From contig CAJLXA010000021.1 of the NCBI GenBank assembly GCA_905210485.1, forward strand, positions 1-31,803: 31,803 bases of DNA, written 5' to 3'. A model generated the notes under the pieces. That model made no database searches. It had not been told where the DNA came from and saw nothing but the letters and a program-made list of their open reading frames with translations. This stretch comes from an uncultured Eubacteriales bacterium (GTDB taxonomy: Bacteria > Bacillota > Clostridia > Oscillospirales > CAG-272). This document shows, one piece after another, positions 17,730 through 24,638 of the stretch; position 1 is the first letter of the stretch; each line of letters starts with the position of its first letter. The position numbers and the translations under genes are program-made.

Positions 17730-17754
17730 GACGTCCGCAAAACCCATAAAAAAG

Positions 17755-17792
17755 GGGAATGAGGCAAAAGCCTCATTCCCTCTTCTTTTTTT
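17755..17792. terminator. Bidirectional terminator
   Basis: GGGAATGAGGC-AAAA-GCCTCATTCCC followed by TCTTCTTTTTTT; on the opposite strand the stem is followed by TTTTTT. It ends the beta-helix gene and the convergent cyclophilin gene. Confidence 0.9.
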
Positions 17793-17798
17793 GCAGGG

Positions 17799-18275
17799 TC
17801 AATCCTCAACCAAGGTTACCTTTTTCATTATCTGCGGAATCTGCGGCCGATCGCTGTAATCGGTGGGAACCGACGCGATCTCGTCCACAACGTCCATTCC
17901 CTCCGTCACCTTACCGAACGCGGCATAGGAACCGTCGAGATGCGGTGCGTCTGCGTGCATGATAAAAAACTGCGATGACGCGGAATCGGGGTCCTGCGAA
18001 CGTGCCATGGAGATGACGCCGCGAACATGACGGAGCGGATTCTGAACGCCGTTCATACGGAATTCCCCTTTGATATTTTCTTCCGCGCCGCCGTACCCGC
18101 TACCGGTCGGGTCTCCCCCTTGGATCATAAATCCACTGATTACACGGTGAAAAATGAGGCCGTCATAGAAGCCTGCTTTCACCAGTTTTTCAAAATTTCC
18201 GACAGTGATCGGTGCGGCCGTCGGATCGAGCGCGATCTTGATCTTTTTGCCGTTTTCCATTTCAATGATAACCAT
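17799..18275 (-). CDS. Peptidyl-prolyl cis-trans isomerase, cyclophilin type
   Basis: The product is 158 residues and consists of the cyclophilin domain alone. Catalytic-core motifs are FHRVISGFMIQGGDPTGSG (about 42-60), the Arg and Phe of which line the proline pocket, GVISMARSQDPDSASSQFFI (about 86-105) and LDGSYAAFGKVTEGMDVVD (about 112-130). It lacks a signal peptide, so it is a cytoplasmic folding helper. The ribosome site GGAG lies about 10 nt before the ATG. It diverges from the AI-2E-family permease gene across 119 bp. Confidence 0.95.
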   Translation of the reverse strand: MVIIEMENGKKIKIALDPTAAPITVGNFEKLVKAGFYDGLIFHRVISGFMIQGGDPTGSGYGGAEENIKGEFRMNGVQNPLRHVRGVISMARSQDPDSASSQFFIMHADAPHLDGSYAAFGKVTEGMDVVDEIASVPTDYSDRPQIPQIMKKVTLVED

Positions 18276-18394
18276 AAATATATTTCTCCGTATCCGGGAT
18301 GACGCGTCCCTTTATTTATTTTTCGAAAATTGTGCGTATATCCGGGAAAAATTTCATATACTATCGAAAGAACCGGGAAAGGAGTATCTTTGCT

Positions 18395-19501
18395 TTGGGA
18401 GACGGTAAATTCGATTTCAAAAAATCGGCGGCTATACTTGTCACGCTCATCGGCGGCGGTATTGTCGTCTGGTTTCTTTTCCGCCACTTTCTTGCGGTTG
18501 TTCTTCCCTTTTTTATTGCCTATCTTGCCGCCTATCTTGTCCGTCCGTGCGGGAATTTTTTGAGCAAACACACAAAAATCCCGTATAAACCGATCTGTAT
18601 TCTGCTCGTACTCATTTTTGTATTCGGCCTTTCGGCGCTTGTCGGTCTTCTTTTCCGGCGGCTGTTCATCGAAGCCATGCGCCTGCTTACCTATCTTGAA
18701 GACAATCCCGATCTTATCCGCGGCCTTTATGAAAATGTCCGCCGTTTTTTTTCCGGGATTCTGGAACGTATTCTGCCGATGCTCTCACGAAGCGACGCAC
18801 CGCTTGAAAACAGCGGCGCGGAGGCGTTTGACCGCATGATCGGCAACATGGCGGAAAAACTGCTGACGAACATTACGGCCGGCGCGGCGACCGTACTGAC
18901 CTCTCTGCCCGGAATTCTCTTTTACTTTATTGTGACCATTATCGCGGCCATATACTTTTCCATGGATCTCAGCGAAATCAATGCCTTTATCCGCAATGCC
19001 GTTCCGCAAAAATTCCGCGGTATACTGGCGGTTCTGAAAAGCGGAACCGTCAGAACAGGTCTCCGCTACCTGCGCTCGTATACGATCATTTTCATCATGA
19101 ACGTCACACTGCTGACCGTGGGACTTCTTCTCTTACAGCGGGACTACGCCTTTTTACTCGCGCTGATCTTCTCGGTGGTCGATCTTTTGCCGATTGTCGG
19201 CATCGGCATTACGCTGATTCCGTGGGCGCTTTATTCATTCATTACCGGGCTTCCGGGACTGGGCGTCGGGCTTCTTCTGCTTTATCTGTTCATTACGCTC
19301 TTACGGCAATTCATCGAACCGCGCCTTGTCGGTGCGGGAATCGGCCTGCACCCGCTCCTTACCCTGTTCGCCATGGTTACGGGCGCGCAGTTGTTCGGCT
19401 TTTTCGGCATGCTCATGGGGCCGGTAGCGGCCATCACGGTGAAAAGCCTTTGGAACGCGCGAAACGAAGCGGAAAATGAAGAAAAAACAGAAAAAAAGTG
19501 A
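18395..19501 (+). CDS. AI-2E family (UPF0118/TerC-like permease) membrane protein
   Basis: The product is 368 residues, the usual length, with about seven or eight hydrophobic segments. Family marks are the paired N-terminal helices (about 12-55), the helical region with VGLLFRRLFIEA, and the C-terminal SVVDLLPIVGIGITLIPWALYSF, RQFIEPRLVGAGIGLHPLLTL and FGFFGMLMGPVAAI. Members include AI-2 exporters and Na+/H+ antiporters, so the substrate is open. I place the start at TTG 18395, 10 nt after an AAAGGAG site; an ATG at 18299 is in frame but has no ribosome site, and its extra 32 residues do not look like the family. Confidence 0.85.
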   Translation: MGDGKFDFKKSAAILVTLIGGGIVVWFLFRHFLAVVLPFFIAYLAAYLVRPCGNFLSKHTKIPYKPICILLVLIFVFGLSALVGLLFRRLFIEAMRLLTYLEDNPDLIRGLYENVRRFFSGILERILPMLSRSDAPLENSGAEAFDRMIGNMAEKLLTNITAGAATVLTSLPGILFYFIVTIIAAIYFSMDLSEINAFIRNAVPQKFRGILAVLKSGTVRTGLRYLRSYTIIFIMNVTLLTVGLLLLQRDYAFLLALIFSVVDLLPIVGIGITLIPWALYSFITGLPGLGVGLLLLYLFITLLRQFIEPRLVGAGIGLHPLLTLFAMVTGAQLFGFFGMLMGPVAAITVKSLWNARNEAENEEKTEKK

Positions 19502-19528
19502 GGATTGCCACCGGCAATCCTCACTTTT
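19498..19528. terminator. Terminator overlapping the permease stop codon
   Basis: GTGAGGATTGCC-ACC-GGCAATCCTCAC then TTTTCATT. The stem begins within the stop codon region. The A-rich opposite flank makes it usable by rpmB on the minus strand as well. Confidence 0.85.
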
Positions 19529-19530
19529 CA

Positions 19531-19716
19531 TTATGCGCGTTCAACCTTGCCGGAACGCAGGCAACGGGAACATACATAAACGGTCTGGTTGCTACCGCCT
19601 ACAACAGCTTTGACCCGACGGATGTTGGGTTTCCAGGTTCTGTTGGTTTTACGGTTCGAGTGAGAAACATTGTGACCGAACGCAACACCTTTACCGCAAA
19701 TACAGCACTTTGCCAT
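19531..19716 (-). CDS. rpmB: 50S ribosomal protein L28
   Basis: The product is 61 residues, matching the bacterial L28 length. MAKCCICGKGVAFGHNVSHS, RRTWKPNIRRV-like core and CSRCLRSGKVERA are typical. Cys pairs near C4-C7 and the C-terminal CSRC make this the zinc-binding (C+) form. It binds 23S rRNA in the large subunit. A very strong AGGAGGT ribosome site and promoter precede it. Confidence 0.97.
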   Translation of the reverse strand: MAKCCICGKGVAFGHNVSHSNRKTNRTWKPNIRRVKAVVGGSNQTVYVCSRCLRSGKVERA

Positions 19717-19771
19717 AATTTAGCACCTCCTACGCGACACCGGCAATACCGGCAGTCAAACGATATTTTTT

Positions 19772-19814
19772 TAGTCAACGTGACTATTATAGCATATACA
19801 TTCTGAAAATGCAA
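19772..19814 (-). promoter_or_regulatory. rpmB promoter and palindrome at its start
   Basis: TTGCAT (plus 19809-19814), 17-bp spacer, TATAAT (plus 19786-19791). Just downstream AGTCA-ACG-TGACT (19772-19784) is a perfect inverted repeat at the predicted +1. It may be an mRNA stem for ribosomal autoregulation or chance. Confidence 0.7.
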
Positions 19815-19854
19815 GAGAATTTTTCGTATTTTTTTCTTAATTCCGAAAAATTTA

Positions 19855-19883
19855 TTGATTTTTATCGAAGGATATGCTACAAT
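19855..19883 (+). promoter_or_regulatory. Promoter of the 60-residue membrane peptide gene
   Basis: TTGATT, 17-bp spacer, TACAAT. It sits back to back with the rpmB promoter. Confidence 0.6.
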
Positions 19884-19923
19884 GGGAAAGCAAAACGGAA
19901 AAAACGCAAACAGGAGAACGCTT

Positions 19924-20106
19924 ATGAACAAAAAACTCATCATTGCGCTGGCTATTATCGCCGTATTGATCGTGGGCCTACTTATCACGCTCGCCTTATT
20001 AAATCAGAACCTGATTCTCGGTATTGCCGCGATTATTCTGTCACTTGCCGCCATTATCTGCGCTCTGATCCGCCCCGACAAACTGCTTTCGCAAGAAGAC
20101 AAATAA
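19924..20106 (+). CDS. Small two-helix membrane protein, unknown function
   Basis: The product is 60 residues: a short basic N-terminus (MNKK), a first hydrophobic helix (about 5-26), a short polar turn (NQN), a second helix (about 30-50) and an acidic tail (LLSQEDK). The start has AGGAG about 9 nt upstream. A promoter and terminator of its own bracket it, so it is a monocistronic small gene and very probably expressed. I do not recognise a family. Confidence 0.65.
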   Translation: MNKKLIIALAIIAVLIVGLLITLALLNQNLILGIAAIILSLAAIICALIRPDKLLSQEDK

Positions 20107-20107
20107 G

Positions 20108-20137
20108 AAAAGACCGCAACGGCGGTCTTTTCTTTTA
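20108..20137. terminator. Bidirectional terminator
   Basis: AAAAGACCGC-AACG-GCGGTCTTTT followed by CTTTT. It is shared by the small membrane protein (+) and the BlaI-type regulator (-), whose stop codon lies in it. Confidence 0.85.
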
Positions 20138-20497
20138 CTCTGCTTTCTCCCGATGGGCGTCGATCAGGCGTTTCAGCGAACGGGCCTCCCTGTCGGTCAG
20201 GGTAACGCCGCGAAGCGCCGCGGAAAGAAGATCGGGTAGCGAATGTGAAAAAGCGGGCGCTATCCGCACGCGGTATTCTTCTGCCAACACTTCCTCGCGC
20301 GGAACGGTCGCCGTAACAACGGCGTCACGATTGGAAAGATAACCGCCGTCGCATAGTTTTTTCAGAACGGTATAGGTGGTCGTGCGCTTCCAGCCGAGAA
20401 CCCCGGCGACGCGCGCCGTCAGTTCCCGGGAAGAAAGCGGCTCGTTTTCCCATACGATATTGAGAATACAAAACTCGCAGTCAGACAGTTTTTTCAT
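20135..20497 (-). CDS. BlaI/MecI/CopY-type winged-helix regulator
   Basis: The product is 120 residues. N-terminal LSDCEFCILNIVWENEPLSSREL and the recognition part GWKRTTTYTVLKKLCDGGYL match the penicillinase-repressor fold. The C-terminal dimerisation region contains the usual LTDREARSLKRLID ending. In the classical system a BlaR1 protease cleaves the repressor; no such sensor is present here. The start shares one base with the DUF308 stop (TGATG), so the two are co-translated. It is the last gene of the ABC-F / DUF308 / BlaI minus-strand group and may control that group (inference). Confidence 0.85.
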   Translation of the reverse strand: MKKLSDCEFCILNIVWENEPLSSRELTARVAGVLGWKRTTTYTVLKKLCDGGYLSNRDAVVTATVPREEVLAEEYRVRIAPAFSHSLPDLLSAALRGVTLTDREARSLKRLIDAHREKAE

Positions 20498-21063
20498 CAG
20501 GACTTTTTACTTTTCTTTGCGCGTTTCTTCGGCCAGTACTTAATGGCGAAATAGAGGAACAGAAGCGCTACAAGAATCAGGCAAACGGCAATAACGATCA
20601 CAAGTTGCGGGTCGGAGATGAACGGTTTTGCAAATACATAGGCGCCGAAAGAAACCAGCAGGACGGCGATGATGAGACGCCAGAACGGGTACTTTTTCTG
20701 CGAATCCGTACCGTGTGCAAAATAGGAACGACAAACGTCAACCGTTCCGCGGAGCCACACCGCCACGCCGAATATCTGACATGCGGAGCCGAGGTTGATG
20801 ATCTTCAGAGAATTGATAACGAGGCCGACCGCCACAAGGAGTAGAAGAAGCGCTTCGACGACGACCAGCACCTGCACTTTGCCGCGCGATGTGCGGATCT
20901 CTCCGAAAAGGTAACCGATCACATACAAAAGCAGAACAGCGGCAATGATGTACTGGAGCACCGTCATACCGAAATCGGGCAGTACCAGCATCAGAATACC
21001 GAACGTCAGAAAGAGTACGGCAAAGATGGCGTCAACAATGGCATTTTTAACAATCTTAGTCAT
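20497..21063 (-). CDS. DUF308 / HdeD-like membrane protein
   Basis: The product is 188 residues with about six membrane helices (near 10-28, 34-52, 62-84, 88-105, 125-145, 150-170) and a very basic tail (KYWPKKRAKKSKKS). The helix-pair arrangement with an LTFGILMLVLPDFGMTVLQYIIAAVLL-like start is typical of DUF308, the HdeD acid-resistance-like family, whose activity is unknown. A GAAAGGA ribosome site lies upstream. It is coupled to the regulator gene downstream, and 61 nt separate it from the ABC-F stop. Confidence 0.75.
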   Translation of the reverse strand: MTKIVKNAIVDAIFAVLFLTFGILMLVLPDFGMTVLQYIIAAVLLLYVIGYLFGEIRTSRGKVQVLVVVEALLLLLVAVGLVINSLKIINLGSACQIFGVAVWLRGTVDVCRSYFAHGTDSQKKYPFWRLIIAVLLVSFGAYVFAKPFISDPQLVIVIAVCLILVALLFLYFAIKYWPKKRAKKSKKS

Positions 21064-21096
21064 AAATGTATTTATCCTTTCTTTTTTCTATGTACG

Positions 21097-21117
21097 CGTG
21101 CCGGTCGTGCCGGCACG
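21097..21117. other. Hairpin between ABC-F and DUF308 genes
   Basis: CGTGCCGG-TCGTG-CCGGCACG is a GC-rich perfect stem without a T-run on either strand. It is therefore more likely an attenuating or mRNA-stabilising stem inside an operon than a terminator. Confidence 0.5.
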
Positions 21118-21124
21118 TCGGGCA

Positions 21125-22738
21125 TCAAAGCGTGATCTTATCGGTTCCGTGTTCTTTTTTATACTGCACGAAATCTTCATACTTACCGCTGTAATCAAAA
21201 ATACCGTCGGGGCGGATCTCAATAATGCGGTTGGCTACGGTATTCACAATCTCGTAGTCGTGAGACATAAACATCACGTTTCCGCGGAAATCGGAAAGAC
21301 CGTTGTTCACCGCCGTAATGGATTCGAGGTCAAGATGGTCGGTCGGACGGTCAAGGATCAGCATATTGGAACCGAAAAGCATCATGCGTGAAAACATGCA
21401 ACGCACTTTCTCGCCGCCGGACAGCACGTTGACGGGTTTGAAAATCGCGTCGCCGGAAAACAGCATACGTCCGAGGAAACCGCGGAGATACGTCTCCGTT
21501 GTGTCCTTGGAATAACGGCGCATCCAGTCAAGAATGGAGTCGGTGCAACCGTTGAAATACGCGCTGTTGTCATGCGGAAAATACGACGTGGTAATGCTGA
21601 CGCCCCATTTATACGACCCGGCCGCCGGTTTCACTTCGCCCATCAGGATACGGAAAAGCGCCGTAATGGCCATTTCGTTACCGACAAAAGCGATTTTATC
21701 GTTCTTTTGTACAGTAAAGCTTACATTTTTAAACAATTCCGTGCCGTCTTCGGCAGTAGCCGCAAGGTCATTGACAAACAGAATATCTTTGCCCGCTTCA
21801 CGATCCATGTCAAATCCGATAAACGGATAGCGGCGGGAGGAAGCCGGCATTTCTTCGATCGTCAGTTTATCCAGGAGTTTCCGACGTGAGGTTGCCTGAC
21901 GCGACTTTGACTTATTGGCGGAGAAACGGGAAATGAACGTCTGAAGTTCTTTGATCTTCTCTTCATTCTTCTTATTCTGCTGTTTCATCATGCGCTGAAT
22001 AAGCTGTGACGATTCGTACCAGAATTCATAGTTACCGACGTACATTTTAATACCGCTGTAATCAATATCGACGATATTGGTGCAGACGTCGTTCAGGAAA
22101 TGCCGGTCATGGGAAACGACGAGAACCGTGCCGAAATAATCGGAAAGAAAGTCTTCCAGCCACATGGTCGCGTCAATATCAAGACCGTTTGTCGGTTCAT
22201 CGAGGAGAATAATATCGGGATTTCCGAACAGCGCCTGTGCCAGCAGGACTTTCACCTTTTCCGGCTCCTTTAACAGTTTCATTTCACTGTACAGAAGCGA
22301 TTCGTCAAGGCCGAGCCCCTGAATGAGCTTGGAAGCGTCCGATTCGGCTTCCCAGCCGTTCATTTCCGCAAATTCCCCTTCCAGCACCGCCGCGCGCGCG
22401 CCGTCTTCATCGGTAAAATCTTCTTTTGCATAGAGCGCGTCTTTTTCTTTCATTACTTCGTAAAGATGCTGGTTGCCCTGCATAATGGTATCAAGGACCG
22501 TGAAATCATCATAGGCAAAGTGATCCTGACGAAGAACCGACATCCGGACGGTATCGGGAATTGAAACTTCGCCGGTTGACGGTTCAAGTTCACCGCAAAG
22601 CAGTTTGAGAAAAGTGGATTTTCCCGCGCCGTTCGCGCCGATAACGCCGTAGCAATTGCCGGGGGTGAATTTCAGATTGACATCTTTGAACAGAAGCTGT
22701 CCTCCGAAATGGAAACTCAGGTTGTTAACTGTTATCAT
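21125..22738 (-). CDS. ABC-F family ATPase with one degenerate ATP site
   Basis: The product is 537 residues: two ABC domains joined by a charged linker (about 245-300), no membrane segments, YbiT/YkpA-like. Domain 1 has Walker A GANGAGKST (34-42), Walker B IILLDEPTN with E181, and H210; its signature is LLKEPE (155-160) instead of LSGGE. Domain 2 has a normal LSGGE (439-443) and H493, but its Walker A reads GNEMAITAL (353-361, no GK-S/T) and its Walker B reads MLILDRPTD, with Arg at the catalytic-Glu position (464). ABC-F proteins act on the ribosome as translation factors or antibiotic-protection factors. The ribosome site AAGGAAG and promoter (22771-22799) are clear. The target is unknown. 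Confidence 0.9.
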   Translation of the reverse strand: MITVNNLSFHFGGQLLFKDVNLKFTPGNCYGVIGANGAGKSTFLKLLCGELEPSTGEVSIPDTVRMSVLRQDHFAYDDFTVLDTIMQGNQHLYEVMKEKDALYAKEDFTDEDGARAAVLEGEFAEMNGWEAESDASKLIQGLGLDESLLYSEMKLLKEPEKVKVLLAQALFGNPDIILLDEPTNGLDIDATMWLEDFLSDYFGTVLVVSHDRHFLNDVCTNIVDIDYSGIKMYVGNYEFWYESSQLIQRMMKQQNKKNEEKIKELQTFISRFSANKSKSRQATSRRKLLDKLTIEEMPASSRRYPFIGFDMDREAGKDILFVNDLAATAEDGTELFKNVSFTVQKNDKIAFVGNEMAITALFRILMGEVKPAAGSYKWGVSITTSYFPHDNSAYFNGCTDSILDWMRRYSKDTTETYLRGFLGRMLFSGDAIFKPVNVLSGGEKVRCMFSRMMLFGSNMLILDRPTDHLDLESITAVNNGLSDFRGNVMFMSHDYEIVNTVANRIIEIRPDGIFDYSGKYEDFVQYKKEHGTDKITL

Positions 22739-22770
22739 GGCATACTTCCTTATTTTTTATCTCAGACGTT

Positions 22771-22799
22771 ATTGTATCATATATTTTATAACGGGTCAA
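22771..22799 (-). promoter_or_regulatory. Promoter of the ABC-F / DUF308 / BlaI group
   Basis: TTGACC (plus 22794-22799), 17-bp spacer, TACAAT (plus 22771-22776). The leader to the ATG is short (about 25 nt), so there is no room for a long attenuator of the kind seen before antibiotic-inducible ABC-F genes. Confidence 0.65.
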
Positions 22800-22906
22800 G
22801 GGAAAAAGCAAAATTTCGTTTTTTATCCGGAAAGTCCGCCTTTCCGCGGCGCCGTCACCAAAAACACCGTTTCCGGACAAAGATACAAAAGTGCGTACGG
22901 ACCTTC

Positions 22907-22935
22907 TTGACTTCCGCCGCCGAAAATGATATACT
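22907..22935 (+). promoter_or_regulatory. rlmD promoter
   Basis: TTGACT (22907-22912), 17-bp spacer, TATACT (22930-22935). Transcription would begin at about 22942, which excludes an in-frame ATG at 22926 as start. Confidence 0.75.
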
Positions 22936-22982
22936 TCATTATAATGAATGAAACGCGGCGGATGCGCCGGGAAGGATACTCC

Positions 22983-24362
22983 GTGGAACTGAAAAAGAAT
23001 CAGACAGTAACATTAACCGTAGACGGTATGAACGACTTCGGCAACGGCGTTGCCCGCGCGGACGGCAAAACCGTTTTTGTCACAGGCGCCGTGGAGGGCG
23101 ACACCGTAACGGCGCAGATCATCAAGGTAACGCCCGGCTACGCTGTGGCGCGCTGTACGGAAGTCCTCATTCCCTCTCCTTTCCGCGTCGACCCGCTGTG
23201 CCGCGCCGCGGGGTGCGGCGGCTGTACCTACCGCGCGCTTTCCTACGAACGGGAGAAAATAACCAAGGAAAACGACGTGCGTTTTGCTTTCCGCAAGGCC
23301 GGACTCCCCGACGTCAAAGTACTGCCGCTTGTTTCTGCGGGCAGAACCGAGGGATACCGTAACAAAGCGCAGTTCCCCGTTGCGCCGGATAAAAACGGCG
23401 ACCCCGTTGCCGGATTCTATGCGCCGAAAAGTCATCGCGTAGTTCCCGCCGCCGACTGTCGGTTGCAGTCCCCCGCCTTTTCCCCGATCGTCTCCCGCCT
23501 CCTCGTTTTTTTCCGTGAAAACGGCATTACCGCATACCGCGAGGAGACCGGCACGGGCGACGTCCGGCATCTGTATTTGCGCTGTAACTGCGACGCGTCC
23601 GAAATTCTGCTCACCATTGTCGTGAACGGCCGCACACTGCCGCACGAAAAAGAACTCTGCGCGATGTTGCAGACCGATTTTCCGGCGATCGTCGGCGTTG
23701 TTATCAATGAAAACCGTGAAAATACCAATGTGATCTGCGGGAAACACTACCGCCTGCTGTACGGCAAAGCCTCCGTTACGGATACGCTGTGCGGCATCAG
23801 ACTGACAGTGGCGCCGCAATCTTTTTATCAGGTAAACCATGACGCGGCGGAGCTTCTCTATCGGAAAGCGGCCGCGCTTGCCGGACTGACAGGCGACGAG
23901 ATACTGCTCGATCTGTACTGCGGGATCGGTTCCATCGGTCTCACCATGGCCGACCGGGTAAAACTGCTTGTCGGTATTGAAATCATTCCGGAAGCCGTGG
24001 AATGTGCGAAAGAAAACGCCGCGCAAAACGGTATAAGCAACGCCCGTTTTTTCTGCGGCGACGCCGCCAATGCCGAAAATCTCCTGAAAGAAGCGGAAAA
24101 ATCTCTCGGGAAAATCGTCCCTGACGTTGTTATTCTGGATCCGCCCCGCAAAGGGTGCGACGGCGCTCTCATCTCTTTCATCATGGATCGTCTCTCGCCG
24201 AAACGTATTGTATACATTTCCTGCAATCCCGATACGCTGGCGCGCGACGTTACCCTTTTCTCCGGAAAGTATACTGTCGGCGATGTAACCCCGGTCGACC
24301 TGTTCCCCCGCACCGGTCACGTTGAGGCGGTAGTCTGCCTCGAACGGCGACCAGACAGCTAA
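22983..24362 (+). CDS. rlmD: 23S rRNA (uracil-5-)-methyltransferase, RlmD/RumA family
   Basis: The product is 459 residues from GTG 22983, which has GGGAAGGA upstream; earlier ATGs lie in the promoter or at +1. A TRAM RNA-binding domain (1-60) comes first, then the Fe-S ligands C73, C78, C81 and C159, the SAM loop DLYCGIGSIGLTMA (310-323), DPPRKG (386-391), the catalytic C414 in YISCNPDTLARD and the general-base E448 in GHVEAVVCLERR. It methylates uridine of 23S rRNA at C5. The last 13 codons are duplicated at 25768-25807, where they end in the tail RRPDNR instead of RRPDS here. An inserted islet has thus supplied or displaced the 3' end without breaking the gene, and E448 lies inside the duplicated part. 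Confidence 0.92.
   Translation: MELKKNQTVTLTVDGMNDFGNGVARADGKTVFVTGAVEGDTVTAQIIKVTPGYAVARCTEVLIPSPFRVDPLCRAAGCGGCTYRALSYEREKITKENDVRFAFRKAGLPDVKVLPLVSAGRTEGYRNKAQFPVAPDKNGDPVAGFYAPKSHRVVPAADCRLQSPAFSPIVSRLLVFFRENGITAYREETGTGDVRHLYLRCNCDASEILLTIVVNGRTLPHEKELCAMLQTDFPAIVGVVINENRENTNVICGKHYRLLYGKASVTDTLCGIRLTVAPQSFYQVNHDAAELLYRKAAALAGLTGDEILLDLYCGIGSIGLTMADRVKLLVGIEIIPEAVECAKENAAQNGISNARFFCGDAANAENLLKEAEKSLGKIVPDVVILDPPRKGCDGALISFIMDRLSPKRIVYISCNPDTLARDVTLFSGKYTVGDVTPVDLFPRTGHVEAVVCLERRPDS
24318..24357 (+). repeat. Left 40-bp direct repeat (attL-like) in the rlmD 3' end
   Basis: Identical to 25768-25807 at 38 of 40 positions. The differences (24326 G/A, 24353 A/C) are both third-codon positions and synonymous (Glu GAG/GAA, Pro CCA/CCC). 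Confidence 0.9.
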
Positions 24363-24364
24363 CG

Positions 24365-24412
24365 AGTGAAGTTGCTACGCAGTGAAGTTTCGGTTATCGC
24401 CGAAGTGAAGTT
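24365..24412 (+). repeat. Three AGTGAAGTT copies with small stems
   Basis: AGTGAAGTT at 24365, 24381 and 24404. Between copies two and three TCGG-TTATCG-CCGA can pair. An inverted TGAAGTT match (AACTTCA) lies at 24444-24450. Spacing is uneven (16 and 23 bp). Confidence 0.7.
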
Positions 24413-24622
24413 TGCGCCGCAAGCAAGGCTGATTTTATAAATAAACTTCATATCGCACTCAAAGGGTGCAGTGAAACCGAATATTGGATTGAAATGCTTG
24501 TGGGCTCAAATGCGATAAGTGAGCAAATATCAAAGGAGCTTTTGCAAAAGTGTGGCGTTATCCGTCGTATGCTTGTGAAATCCATCACCACCGCAAAAGT
24601 CAACCCCGACGGCCAAGAGTAA
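24386..24622 (+). pseudogene. Four-helix-bundle (S23/IVP family) protein, C-terminal remnant
   Basis: The frame ending in TAA 24620-24622 reads CAASKADFINKLHIALKG, then CSETEYWIEMLVGSNAIS and on to VNPDGQE. The ADFINKLHIALK..SETEYWIE block is the third-helix signature of the four-helix-bundle proteins once described from 23S rRNA intervening sequences. The N-terminal two helices (the 'RSGTSIGANIAEA' part) are absent, and a stop at 24383 together with the AGTGAAGTT repeats takes their place. About 65 of the usual 115-130 residues remain, so a functional product is unlikely. Confidence 0.75.
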
Positions 24623-24638
24623 ATTGAGAGGTTACTTT

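Noticed and set aside
13746..17747. 1333-codon minus-strand open frame opposite the beta-helix gene
   Set aside because: It is codon-phase antisense to a gene with signal peptide, repeats and recognisable fold. It starts beyond the sense stop region without a ribosome site, and its composition (Val/Gly/Ala/Arg-rich, no domain) is that of a mirror frame. It is kept only as a codon-use observation.
18299..18394. Longer N-terminus for the AI-2E permease from ATG 18299
   Set aside because: There is no ribosome site, and the extra basic/aromatic 32 residues are not family-like. TTG 18395 follows AAAGGAG.
21097..21117. Intrinsic terminator between ABC-F and DUF308
   Set aside because: The stem is strong, but no T-run follows on either strand, so read-through is expected.
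22926..22982. Longer N-terminus for RlmD from ATG 22926 or 22944
   Set aside because: 22926 lies in the -10 region and 22944 at the predicted +1. GTG 22983 has a good ribosome site, and the protein then begins at the TRAM domain.
23013..24320. 435-codon minus-strand frame opposite rlmD
   Set aside because: It mirrors the rlmD coding frame, has no ribosome site or family pattern, and ends and starts inside the real gene.
24365..24412. CRISPR-like array (three AGTGAAGTT repeats)
   Set aside because: The repeats are 9 bp long with spacers of 7 and 14 bp, far below CRISPR dimensions, and no cas gene is present.
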